Shown in pieces: positions 1 to 10,339 of a stretch of 64,000 nt of DNA (position 1 is its first letter; the number at the start of each line of letters is the position of its first letter). This DNA is from Fasciola hepatica. Taxonomy: Eukaryota; Platyhelminthes; Trematoda; Plagiorchiida; Fasciolidae. The stretch lies in NCBI GenBank assembly GCA_948099385.1, contig CANUEZ040000113.1, forward strand, positions 4,352,501 to 4,416,500, in the 5' to 3' direction. The notes under the pieces were generated by a model. It was not told the DNA's origin. It worked only from the letters and a program-made list of their open reading frames with translations, and ran no database searches. A program made the position numbers and the translations under genes.

Positions 1-946
1 GTGTCCGTGTATTCCCAGTCTTATACTATGTAGAGAGCTAATTTTTGGTTGCACTTAAATACAGTTTCCGCAATTTGTTCGTGCTTAATTTTCCATTGGG
101 ATTGAACGGTCAAAGAATCACTAACTGGGGGTAATCCAGAGATTTGAGCACTGACTAAACAGATCCAACCATCAGCAAATTGGAGATGGTATTAAAGAAT
201 ATCACTCAGGCTCCTCAGAGGGCGCATTGGAGTTTGGATATTTTGTTTCGGTTTATACCTCCTAGGCTGTGCTATGAACACAAGTCCGGTTAGGCCCATC
301 GGCGAACACAAGCGAACGGATGCTATGGTATGGTAGGAGGTGGGTGCCAGGCTTCGAATTCCAAAAGATGCAACCCTGGGCTCTTTCTATGCCGACGGAG
401 AAACGATAGGGCTGAAACTGCCAGCCACTCAACTACTATACCTTTCCCTCAACGAGCACGAATGGAATACGTGGTGCGGTCGCCTCGAATGGCTATTGCA
501 ACTACTGCGTTAAATCGAATGGCTCGACAAATCGCCTTTCAGATCAGAGTGGGCCTTACTATAACTAATATCAAAGGTGAGCTCACTGCGTCATTGGACT
601 ATCAAAATTTTTTGGTTCTTGTGGTGATTGCTGTTTGTTTGGTTTTCCCAGGAACAGAATGAGTCTACTGTGGTTATCTAGTACGCCAGGGTTCAGCAAA
701 GACTCTGTTTCCGGCAACAGGACCGTATGGAATTCTGCTCACAACTACATTCCGACGGAATCGAGGATGTGCGATCTCGTTGGACGGGTTAAAGTGCCCA
801 AAAGAGCTGCGAAGTAATGAAATTTGGATGAACAAATCCACCGCTGTTGCGCTGTTACCAACAGGACACGAAGTGAAGGACACAGCAACATCATCTGCGG
901 ACTGGAATCTTGTCAATCAAGAAGACTCGATCTGATGTCCAATTTC
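1..946. other. No supported gene
   Basis: Short overlapping ORFs occur on both strands, including a 110-codon frame at 330-662 that lacks a recognisable domain. Nothing here resembles a known family, and codon patterns do not single out one frame. It may be decayed repeat sequence. Confidence 0.4.
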
Positions 947-1192
947 CTAACATCTCTGAAGCGTACTTTCTGAAAGCCAGAATTGTCCGTTTCCTAAGAG
1001 GATTCCGTCTACGTACTCGATAACGGGTCGATCTATGGACAGCTGTTGAAGGACTAATCTGTACAAGTATTCGGTTCCTGAGATTGAGGAGATGATTGGG
1101 TCTATATCGGGCAAGCCTTCGATCAACCTCATGAACCATCGGATCGCCTTTTTTGGTGAGATCCTATACAGACGATCAGTTTCCGGTGTGTG
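947..1192 (-). CDS. Unrecognised coding-like open frame, possible exon
   Basis: An 81-codon minus-strand stretch is open from just after a TGA to a TAG at 947-949; an internal ATG lies at 1130-1132. The peptide is balanced and protein-like, with segments such as RISPKKAIRWFMRLIEG and DRPVIEYVDGILLG, and has no low-complexity runs. A plausible splice acceptor (TCTGTATAG) lies about six codons into the frame, but I see no strong donor before the stop. I do not recognise the family. It could be an exon of a host gene, a pseudogene, or part of an uncatalogued transposon. The sequence continuing below 947 breaks into several frames without obvious homology to anything else in the window. Confidence 0.3.
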   Translation of the reverse strand, partial: HTPETDRLYRISPKKAIRWFMRLIEGLPDIDPIISSISGTEYLYRLVLQQLSIDRPVIEYVDGILLGNGQFWLSESTLQRC

Positions 1193-3536
1193 TCAACTTG
1201 ATCTAGTTCGTTTCTACTGGACGAGGATTTGTCGATATAATATTCCTGGCCCTACCAAGTGAATGCTAAATGAATATGCCTTAACTTTTGGCCGATTCAC
1301 CAATTGGACGTCCGGGTCTGCCTCGTCTATGATGTTTTTTGCTGAAATTCATCAGGAGGTGCAAGACTGGTGGAGTGCAACAGCCGGAAGCATTTGTTAT
1401 CTCCAACCAAGCTTGAATGTTTTTCTAATGGGAGGCATCTCTCTTAGTACTAAGTATTTTGTCCCTCTTTTTAGAGTAAACTATAATTCGACAATAAATG
1501 GTAAACATGAGAAACTAGTCCAGTGAACTTAGCCATGTAGGATGAGTTAGATTTCCAGTTTGGGGCCTCCGAAATTCTCCTGCCAGATCGATGAACACAG
1601 CAGGTGTCATGGTTATAAACCAATGTCAGAAATGTAGTTGTATTCAAGATCTTTCTTGTTTCTACTTTATTCTTTCGAAATTGTTTTGTATTTACTTGCT
1701 CCTTATGCTTCTATTTGTTTTGCTCTCAACTGGAAGATGAAGCTGGATGGCACTCGAAATCAGAACCATGAACTGCTAGGTTAATGTTTAGAGGAAATGA
1801 ACTGAACAAGTAACCTGTGTGACTCACAGTGATGCAGGTCGGGTTATATTCTCGATTGGGACCCAGTGGGCGCAAATTGCTGATGATTCATGACAAGGAT
1901 GAATACGCGGACAGCAGTAATCTCTTTTGAATCGTATGGAGCTTGTATCGATGGAGAGTATATTATTAGAATCAATTCTGATGAGCGGGGAAAACAAAGA
2001 GACCGGTCTTAAGCTCCCGAGCAAATTATGTCCTGTCATTCAGATACAATGCCATACTACCCATGAACAGACTGTATTTCTTCGCTGAATGTAAAATTCA
2101 AACTGTCGCTATCATTTTCAGTAGCATATATGGAAATTCAAACCCCGGGAGTGAATACTCCACCGGGGAACACACCGTACAGTTCTTCTATGGATTAAAG
2201 TATTGCTATTGCGACTACTAATTGTTACTATTTCGTACTTCATTTCATGCACAACTCACATCCTCTACTACTCAAACAGACGTAGCAGAATGTCGGTTAT
2301 TGTGAAATGTACTAGCTATACGGAAGCAACATTGCAACTTTGTGTTGATACTTACAAATAAATGATGTGAACACAGGAAACTCATTCGGAAAATCAGTGA
2401 GAGGATCCAGATGAACAACTATTCGTTTGAAGAGTGCCTTGCTGGAAGCTGTGTAATCTGGTACGTAAATCCTTTAGGTGTTTCAAGAGAATCCAAAAGG
2501 ATTATTATTACTGTTATCATCATTACTATTAAACTTTCTCCGTTGTACCGTCGCACTTTTTACTGCACCATATTTTCTCCCGTAGACTGACCTATTAACG
2601 TCAGAGTAATCAACAACTATAAACACCAAAGACCTCTGCTGGTATACAGCACATCCAAACCAAAGATAGAATCTAATATCTGCCCCTTACAAATTAGTTG
2701 ACAAGGTCACAAGATTTCCGGTTTTTCCGGTGTCCCCAGATAATTTACTTTCATAAATATTATCATCTGGTTTTAAGCTTCCGTTTGCGTTGGTCCTCAG
2801 CAGAGGTTACAGTGAATTTCCCGTCTTATTATTGCCTTTTACTTGCTTTTTTTACACTGTTAGTTGTCCTAATGTCCTTATCTTCGAAGGATGCTTTCAT
2901 CTAGCTGGTAGTTACAAAAATCGTAGGGAGTGAAATAACTAGTTTGCTTGCATGCTCCGAAGAGACGGAATGGCACAGCCTTGGCTGGTGCTGTCGAACT
3001 CATCAAGTACCTTCATGTCAGAGTGGAGAGCTGAATAAAATAGTGTTGAGAACTTTTTCGGATATTCGTAGTAAGATAATGTCAGCGTGGACGAAATAGT
3101 ATCCTTATTTTGTTAGAAATGAGCTTTTACACAGTAGAGAATTCAAACTTTCTAGTTGACTACAACTGATTTATGTATCAGGAGTGAGATAGGATGCTAC
3201 TTGTAGAAAAGTCCACCAGGGAATCACAGTTGGGATTGGTTGATAGTTTTCGAGGGTTAATTACGGCTAAATGTATTGTCGTCCTTCTCGGGGCTAGCTA
3301 GAACTAACCAAGGAAAATCTGTCAGCCAATCACAGATTGGCTTCCTCAGCGAACAACTGTACGAGAATTCATTTAAGAACCTCATGAACAAATTAGATAA
3401 TGGTGAATGAAATACCGACGGCGTGTACAAGTACGAAGACGAGTAGACAGGTGAGTACCGGGCACGCACATCTGATCAGGGTATCTGGTTCACAATCTGA
3501 CCATTGATTTTTCTCTTTCAGTGACAGTTACCTTAA
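1193..3536. other. No recognised gene; one weak dispersed repeat
   Basis: Only short ORFs are present. The stretch 1905-2060 resembles 21670-21780 in the same orientation (both contain a form of GTCCTGT-AT-CAGATACAATGC), so part of it is probably old repeat. A small interrupted ATT-rich tract lies near 2500. I see nothing else. Confidence 0.4.
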
Positions 3537-3718
3537 TAATAATAACATGCTTACTTCCTCCTTTTAATAAATGACACAGTAGGACATTTCTGGGATGAGG
3601 GCACAGTCAATCAAAGACTGCCGAACGGGCGAGCGACTGGGGATGACAGGAATCGAACCAAGGGCATCGGTGTCTAATCTGCTCGACGATATTCGTTTGA
3701 TTACCTCCGACCACTTGT
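3537..3718 (-). repeat. tRNA-derived SINE, family C, minus copy with ATT tail
   Basis: Read on the minus strand, the sequence begins with a GTGGTCGGAGG head, contains a B-box-like GGTTCGATTCC, then a body with CGGCAGTC and CATCCCAGAAATG, and ends in a short ATT repeat at about 3537-3550. The same order of blocks recurs at 35.1, 42.2, 48.5, 53.5, 54.2 and 54.9 kb, which defines the family. It should be an RNA polymerase III-type, non-coding element moved by a LINE or PLE partner. This copy is degenerate. Confidence 0.65.
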
Positions 3719-3719
3719 A

Positions 3720-4420
3720 GCATATAAGTCAAGTCAAGTCAATAAATGATTTTAAGCACTCTATAAAGGATGTGTATGATTCCCAGAGAAATCCGTAGAT
3801 ACTCAGTATAAATAAGCAAACAAAATTCGTAAAAATAGAACCCAGTGAAGAAGTGAAATGGGAAAATACATTTAGGAAAATGAGAGAATAGAGCAGTAGT
3901 ATCATTACCAGTCTGTTTAGCTGACAAATTACCGAAGAAAGATAAAAGCATTTGAACAACTGAAAACAGTTTTTCCAGACACGATTTCGAGTAAAGAAGC
4001 TAGAACATTGGTTGGCACAATGTATCCAGGATGTACCTCACCCTCGCCTTTTCCCCCAACATTTCGATATCTTTTTGTTCGCAAACAGCCTTCTCCAACA
4101 TCCGTTTTATTCTGACTCCATAAACAGTTACCGTTACGGCTGTGTGCGCTTGTAAGGATGTAGCGAAATGATCCCGGATACATCGAGCCAATCAATGTAT
4201 TTGTCTTCCGCATTTAATGGTATCATCTACTCATTGCTATCCCTAATTGGGTAGGCATAGAGAGATATCATTCCTTTCTAAGCAGGATATCGGAATGGGA
4301 AAATTCTAAATTTCGCATGGATGAAAGAGCATAAGTTGAATTTGGTTACTGTGTGGTGGATTTACAGGACAGTATAAGACTATATACGATGAGGAAATTT
4401 GTCACAAAGCGTCGAATTCG
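3720..4420. other. No recognised gene
   Basis: Overlapping minus ORFs at 3729-4213 are AT-rich and hydrophobic in composition, with no domain. I see only a short AAGTC triplication near 3727. Confidence 0.4.
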
Positions 4421-4722
4421 GTGCGGATGGCGAGGCCTGGCGGAGTGGATGAGTGGTTTAGAGCGTTGGATTACTACTTCGGAGGCTCGAGGTTCGAATC
4501 CCCGCCCTCACCCGGTACTTTAATGGTTTACCGAAATCCACTGTCGTCCTACTTGTTACCTGACCTTATCTATTGGACCCTATGCGGGTCCCTGTCACTT
4601 CAAACCCTGCGGTCTGGTATGCCGGTTTTCCTTAGTAGTGCAATGGGCCCTCGTGACCATGGCGTATTTGTCCTTTCCATAGAACTCATAGGCAAGCATG
4701 TAATAAAAAAGGTAGTTCTACC
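4421..4722 (+). repeat. tRNA-derived SINE, family A, best-preserved head
   Basis: The head contains TGGCGGAGTGG, an exact match to the tRNA A-box consensus, and GGTTCGAATCC, an exact B box, spaced as in a leucine- or serine-type tRNA. The acceptor stem does not pair cleanly, so a functional tRNA gene is unlikely. After the head comes a body with AATCCACTGTCGTCC, TATTGGACC, a GGTCTGG block and GTGCAATGGGCC. The reverse complement of that body is found at 38995-39165 and 42430-42640. A 102-codon ORF crossing this SINE (4421-4729) is a by-product. Confidence 0.75.
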
Positions 4723-4729
4723 AAAGTGA

Positions 4730-6640
4730 GAAAGTAATTTCATGTATTTCTTGATACAATGGAATTCTTTTCCTTTTAAACAAGGAAAGATCGCAGGGGA
4801 GCTGAAAAGTCAGCGGAACAGAGGAGACGATTTGAAGCACATCAGAGGAACGTTTTCCGGTTTTGGTAAACTTTACTGGCCGCTCAAATAAAGCTTACTT
4901 GCCAAATAAATCCGAACTAATGAACGTAAAAGTCTCTAGAAAGCTGTCGATCATCGAAAGAAAAAGTTGACAAGCTGAAAGAGGTTTGTTAATGCATTCC
5001 ACCTTGTGGTTTGAATGGAAAGTTAACATTGCATATCTCAGTTGTTGTCTTTCTAAACTTTTGATTAGGATTTGGACATATTTACTCCGTGATTTCCCTT
5101 CTTTTACTGAGCCTAGATAGAGCTAAGTATGCACAAAACTTTGAATCAAATGAATTTCACCCAACCCTCTGCTAATATCCATATCTGAGAGTTTCGTTTC
5201 CCAATGTTATGATTTTAGTCAGCCACCGAGTGCCCTGTATCAATTAGAGGGTTTCTATCTTACTGTGCTATTGCGTAAGCAGAAGCTTCCAAGATTCTAG
5301 CCCCAAATTATATTAAAAATTCCACAGCTACGTAGATAACTACTGCGGAAGAAATTCGACTGCTAATGCTAAAGCCCTTTCGACTGTCTCCCACTATATT
5401 TTTATGATCTTAGCCGCTTCTTAGCCTTTCTAGGTTTCTCTCGTTTGAGTCAGTTTCCTTTGAGTCCCCCCAGCCCAATAGACGCACTCTCTGTAGATGT
5501 ATTTGGCTCCGAACACCTCTCTGTAATTAATGAACGTCAGCAAATAAAATAAACGAAATGTACCAATGAAATCCTCCAAGCGAACCGACACCAATGGTTC
5601 TGGACAGTCAGGTCGAAAATACGCGGGGACAAAATTGTGAGATTCAAACAAAAGACACTCCGGACGAACTGGGAAATATGCACATAATTTCATAGGAGAG
5701 CACAAGAAAGGTATAAAAACATTAAAAAATTGTCTGTGAAAGTAAGAAGTTTGCTACCCAAAGTGAACGAATTTTGACCAGTCAGAAAGAGTAAAACTCT
5801 CCGGCGAAAACTCAGACACAACAGGTAATATAAATTTAAGAAACAGCGTTTGCCTACTGGTAATAGGAAGTAGTGTAAAACAAAAACATAATAAATGCTG
5901 GGCACAGCGGCCTTACTTCAAAGTACCTGAGGTTCTGAATTGCATCATTAATGAGGAGCCTCACTTTTAGTTGTCTTACTTTTAGTGGCAACGCGGTGTA
6001 TGGTAGTAATATCGTTGAAAACGCATCCTAATCGAAAAAAGAATTACAGAAGCCAAAATATACCAAGGCTGTCCGTGAGTTATATGCAATATGTGGATCC
6101 AGAAGTGCATCACTCACTGCCGGGTATCGTCTTACAATAGTTCACAACCACTGTGTTACCTGGTCATACCAAGTGATTTTAATTTTCCTGAAATCCAGTT
6201 GCTCTATGTTTTGATGAATTGCAGCTCATAATATCTTCCATTTCACTTCACTTCGTATTTCAGTTCTATTTATCGCACCAATTCTGTGGGTTTTCCGCTG
6301 CTTTCACTGGTCTGCTGGTTTCCTCGTTGTTTGTTCTGAACTTTGTCGAGAAACAACGTATAACCCACCTGCTGTTGAAGTTCTCGTTTTGACTGTTCAT
6401 TCATTATCCATGTTGGAAAACAGGATGCAGAAACACAGATTCCTCGACGCCTCCTGGGTCTTTTTACTGCGTGTTTAAAAAACGCATACTGCAGTTTAAG
6501 TGATTATTCTTATAGCGGAACGAATGATAGAAATATTTGGAAACAAAGGCAAAATGAGACGATCAGCACAAACGCACGACTGCCTATAGAATAATCACGA
6601 AAATTATCTAATTTCGTTATCAAGACAATCGTAAATTGAT
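4730..6640. other. No recognised gene
   Basis: AT-rich sequence with short ORFs of 60-91 codons and no recognisable motif. It ends where the PLE 3' region begins. I see no repeat shared with the rest of the window. Confidence 0.4.
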
Positions 6641-6868
6641 CACATTCTCAAATTGATTGCACAGTTCAGGATGGTGTGTACGAATCTACAAGACCTCCAT
6701 TTACCTGAACAGATTGGTGTTTGCCGTCGAGTAGATCGCTTGGAATGGCAGACTTGCAATGACGCGATGCTTGTTCACATAGGAATAACGGGCTGTTGAT
6801 AATCTAATAAACCTTCGTCCGGTTGATGAAGCAGTCGTGGTGGATTTGTTGTTCATTGCCTTCTGAGG

Positions 6869-7060
6869 CTAAAATGGATGTAAAAAATGCAACTCGATTT
6901 TAAGTTGTGTCAGATTCAGACTTGTCGTATCCACGATACATTCTATGAATACTGGGATGTGTCCGGCCATCCGGTGACCTAACTTTCTTGCCATTTTACC
7001 AATGTAGGTAGCTGAACCCTCAAATTTGATTTGATATATGCAGCTAGATTTGGTGTACAT
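6869..7060 (-). pseudogene. PLE GIY-YIG-like endonuclease tail, degenerate
   Basis: The 63-codon frame contains CIYQIKFEGSATYIG followed by a RKLGHRMAGHIP segment. This is the layout of the Penelope-type GIY-YIG nuclease: a tyrosine-isoleucine pair, then a TYIG motif, then an arginine and an (E)H-P segment about 15 residues on. The usual EH-P is GH-P here, so the sequence has probably drifted. The nuclease nicks target DNA to prime reverse transcription. The frame ends shortly after, where family members often have a short C-terminal extension. The assignment is from motif memory. Confidence 0.7.
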
Positions 7061-7589
7061 AAACGATGGTTCTTTTATCGACGATTGTTCTCCGGTTAGT
7101 GGCTGGAACTATTGCGGGTTTGGAAGCAGCTGATTACAAAAGTTTTCCGATCAATTCGCTAACGTTATCAATTTTGTAAGAGAGTTTTATATAACTTCGT
7201 CTTTGATACTATGATTGAAATATCTTTTCATGGTTATCATAGGCTACTGATGATGTTTGGTAAATTTTTCGGGATAACCATTGGCCACCTGAGTCTTATT
7301 TTATGAATTCCTCTTCATTTTGCAGCTGCTCTTCTGTACAGATCTTCTGGGGTCTGTTGAATGGAGTTCTGACTAATCCAAAATTGTAGGCCACCGGATA
7401 GAAGTTGGAGAATTGCAAATATCGTCCGCTCCACGTTACTCTTCGGGGGATTCTGCTCTGTGAAGACCCAGCCCAAGGTATGGCTAATAAAATATCTAGG
7501 AAAGGCAAATTGTTATCACATTCTTCTTCGTGAGAAAGAGTGAGGTTTGGAGGAATAGAACTGCGAATGTCAATGAAAAGGATAAGAAT

Positions 7590-8600
7590 TTCTTGGGTAG
7601 CAAAAATTAAAACGTCATCTATGTAACGGCTGTAAAATGGAAATCGGGAAATATCACAGAGCTGTTTTTTCGATCATCCCCAGAAATACGTCTGCATAAG
7701 TTGGGCCCAAAAAGCTTCCCATGGACACATTATCAATTTGTCTGTAAGCTATCTTTCCATAATTAAAACTAATGTTTTCTGTGTATAAAAGAAAATGAAT
7801 TCTCCGTAGTATTCGACAGGAATAGATAAACGAAAGTTATGCGAAGAAATGAAATCACGTAGATATTCTGGTGTCTCACAATGAGACACTTTTGTGAAAA
7901 GTGACTCAATATGGACCGAACACGTTTCATCAGAACTCACTGAAATACTGTTCAGCAAATCTGTAAGTTCAAATGAATCTTGTAGACAAAACGGTGTTAT
8001 ATATTTCCGAACGGGAGTAAGGATCTCGACAAGTTAGCGGGCAAGTTTGTGATAAGCCGAGTTTTGCTTGCATAAAAATATCGTCCTCAAAGTTGCTCCA
8101 GGCTCGTGAACTATGGACGATCCCTTCAAGTAGGACGTGTATATTCCAAGTGGTTTTCACTTCTTGTAAGTATTTCTAATAATGAATAGTTGTAGGAGCA
8201 AAATTTGGGGTTGTCTCGGTATCTGTTTCTCTGACAGCATATTTTTCACTGGAGTAGAGTCCAGTTTGAAACTTTGCTCATCGGAAAATATCTGTTCTAT
8301 TTTCTCCATGCACACTTTATTTTCCATAACCGCGATACCTGATTACTTGTCCGGTTGTAGAAATAACAAACCATTAATTTGTTCAAGCTGTTTAACCACC
8401 ACCCGATATTTTTTTGTTGAACAATACCATTGACGAGTGAGAGCAGAGAGGTATTGTTCTGAAATACCAGCCGGCTTGGCCTTGAACCAGCTGGCTTTGT
8501 GAAATGACGTGGATATTAGATCTTTAATTCGGTCAAGAAGGTTCTTGAATTGAACACTTATTTGCGGCTGGTACATTTGCTTTGGTGGCACTTTGAAATT
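7590..8600 (-). pseudogene. PLE reverse transcriptase core, frame-shifted
   Basis: The catalytic box RYIDDVLIFA is intact and readable at about 7600-7630 (the YIDD codons are 7614-7625). Upstream at about 7690-7735 is a QIDNVSMGSFLGPTYADVF segment corresponding to the RT 'MGSPLGP' box, with F replacing the usual proline. A segment at 7749-7958 (SSDETCSVHIESLFTKV) corresponds to the first aspartate-containing palm strand, but with H where a D is expected. The 7749-7958 segment, the MGS box and the YIDD box lie in three registers in turn, so at least two indels separate them. The enzyme would reverse-transcribe element RNA. The broken frame and the lost first aspartate mean it is inactive. Confidence 0.75.
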
Positions 8601-9187
8601 CAGTCCCTACGAGAGAACCTCACATCACACTATGGTCAACTGACAGCCGGAAAGACAGTGAATGTATAAGCCGGGCATAGTGACCACTATTCCGTTTTGT
8701 ACATGCTGCTCTCAAGGCTTTTGATTCTTTTCACCCTACTTCTTCGCACCATTTCTCTTGAGAAGTTCTCAAATCTGATTTGACAGACTAAAGATGACGT
8801 GTTAAGAAGGGTTACGAAAAGCTGTTGTGTTTCAGTGAAATTGAACATCTCTCGCACAGCTTCAGTGTGGGCATTTGCGATTCTCACGAGATAGGCTTTA
8901 TTCCTTGGCAAATTCTCTTTTCATAAGAGTTTTACGAATCGATTTGCAAAACGACAAGATCGCACGCACTCATTAAGGAATTCAATACTCGTCTCCTCTG
9001 CTGACGTTTTACAGCCTAGCGTTATTAAACGATCCAGAGATGGCAGGACTCTAGAGGTGAGTCTTCTTTTGAGAAACTTAAAACACTGGGTCCCCTTTGT
9101 CCAACTCATAAGAACAGAAAAAACACATGGGTCGCGAGATGCAAGCATTTCCTTTAGTCATGCCACCTGCGAACTTGAAATAAGTCA

Positions 9188-9191
<4 letters not shown>

Positions 9192-9243
<52 letters not shown>
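9192..9243. repeat. (AT)n microsatellite
   Basis: About 26 uninterrupted AT units, just beyond the 5' end of the PLE. An ORF at 9057-9278 reads it as poly(IY) and is not a gene. Confidence 0.97.
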
Positions 9244-9245
<2 letters not shown>

Positions 9246-9321
9246 ATAGTAAGTAGTATGTTAACGTGTGGACAATGAAGAGTATCCATTCACACTCTAG
9301 ACGATTCAAATTAGATTCTAG

Positions 9322-9323
<2 letters not shown>

Positions 9324-9373
<50 letters not shown>
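9324..9373. repeat. (AT)n microsatellite
   Basis: About 24 AT units, separated from the preceding tract by some 80 bp of unique sequence. Confidence 0.97.
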
Positions 9374-9376
<3 letters not shown>

Positions 9377-9869
9377 ACGGTACTGTAAGGGGATAAATAG
9401 TTAAAATCTACTGAGACTAAGCTATTTCCGACATTTGACTATGATACTGAGTACGTCATTGACAACTTTTCTCGGACTACAGTTGGAGCATAACTGATAA
9501 GTAAATTGGTCAAATAATGAAGCGAATTACTAAAGTAACAAATTCAACACAGTTTGGATAGCACTGAAAAACCGTAAATTTGTTTTGGAAAACATTTCCT
9601 TTTTCATCTTTTAACAACTTGCACCTAACAGGCTTTCTGTAGTCTTAAAACACTAGTTTATACAAAATTACGTATTAGTTTGAGCCTCGGTTGCTGTCAT
9701 TTGCTTCTTTAACTGACTATACATGCCATAGTAATCACTGTTGACCATCGCCATTACAGGATTTCCCTTTAAATGATAAATCTTTTATGATAATCCTCGG
9801 CCTCTTCGCACGAGTACTAAGCCCTATGTGATAATTCTTCACCGATAAATGTAATAAGCTTGAGAGCTG
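9374..9869. other. No recognised gene
   Basis: AT-rich sequence with only short ORFs. I see nothing to annotate. Confidence 0.4.
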
Positions 9870-10330
9870 AAGAATCAACGTAGTGAAACGAGTGCCCAGG
9901 AAGCTGTCCGAGTTGCCTGAGCAGCTAACCTTTCCCAAAGTGATTGACCAGCAATGTGCAGATTGTAGCAGTTGAACTCAGAACAGTTCAACAAGACTGA
10001 TTTGTATTCAATGCATTTAACGTGAACAGAACATACAAGAAAGCGGGTACAAACATTATGAAAGATCAGCATGCCATTCTCATCGCAGATGACATTCAGT
10101 CCGTGGTCCGGTGTGTCCTCTAAGCTGGCAAGCCTTTCAAAACACGATCTGGTTGCCATAACCGGAGAAGCAAACTTTTGGTCCCCTAAGAAAACTAATT
10201 TTTTTGAATATCCGTCGTAATGTTGTGGAATGTGGACCTTGGTTGTGTACTTGTTGGGGCTGAGGATGAAATGGGAGTAAATTCAGTTGGCATCCTTGGC
10301 GGCAACCCATCTGGACCACTCACTTAATCA
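9870..10330 (-). mobile_element. Possible LINE 5' fragment
   Basis: A 94-codon minus frame (9875-10159) contains TRSCFERLASLEDTPDHGLN and, further on, CIEYKSVLLNCSEFNCYNLHI. The second segment has the spacing of the start of an APE-type LINE endonuclease ('C..NK...L......Y..HI'), and the first resembles the linker often found just before it. Upstream sequence to about 10330 is proline/serine/threonine-rich in one frame, as in LINE ORF leaders. No reverse transcriptase follows downstream, so this would be an isolated fragment. The match is weak and it could equally be an unrelated ORF. Confidence 0.35.
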
Positions 10331-10339
10331 CACTTCATC

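Larger units (their letters stand above)
6650..9150 (-). mobile_element. Penelope-like retroelement, nearly full length, frame-broken
   Basis: On the minus strand the pieces appear in PLE order: N-terminal region (9148 down to 8687), a segment with 'LFLQPDK' (8591-8343), finger/palm segments (8160-7749), a MGS-LGPTYADVF block at about 7690-7735, the polymerase motif RYIDDVLIFA at about 7600-7630, and a GIY-YIG-type tail (7060-6869). The pieces lie in different frames, so several indels have accumulated. The 3' untranslated end reaches about 6655, because 6655-6870 is similar to an isolated fragment at 38650-38895. PLEs encode a reverse transcriptase related to telomerase plus a GIY-YIG nuclease. 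This copy cannot make a full protein. Confidence 0.8.

Noticed and set aside
4421..4505. Functional leucine/serine tRNA gene
   Set aside because: A and B boxes are perfect, but the acceptor stem has mismatches and the downstream body recurs with other heads, so a SINE is the better call.
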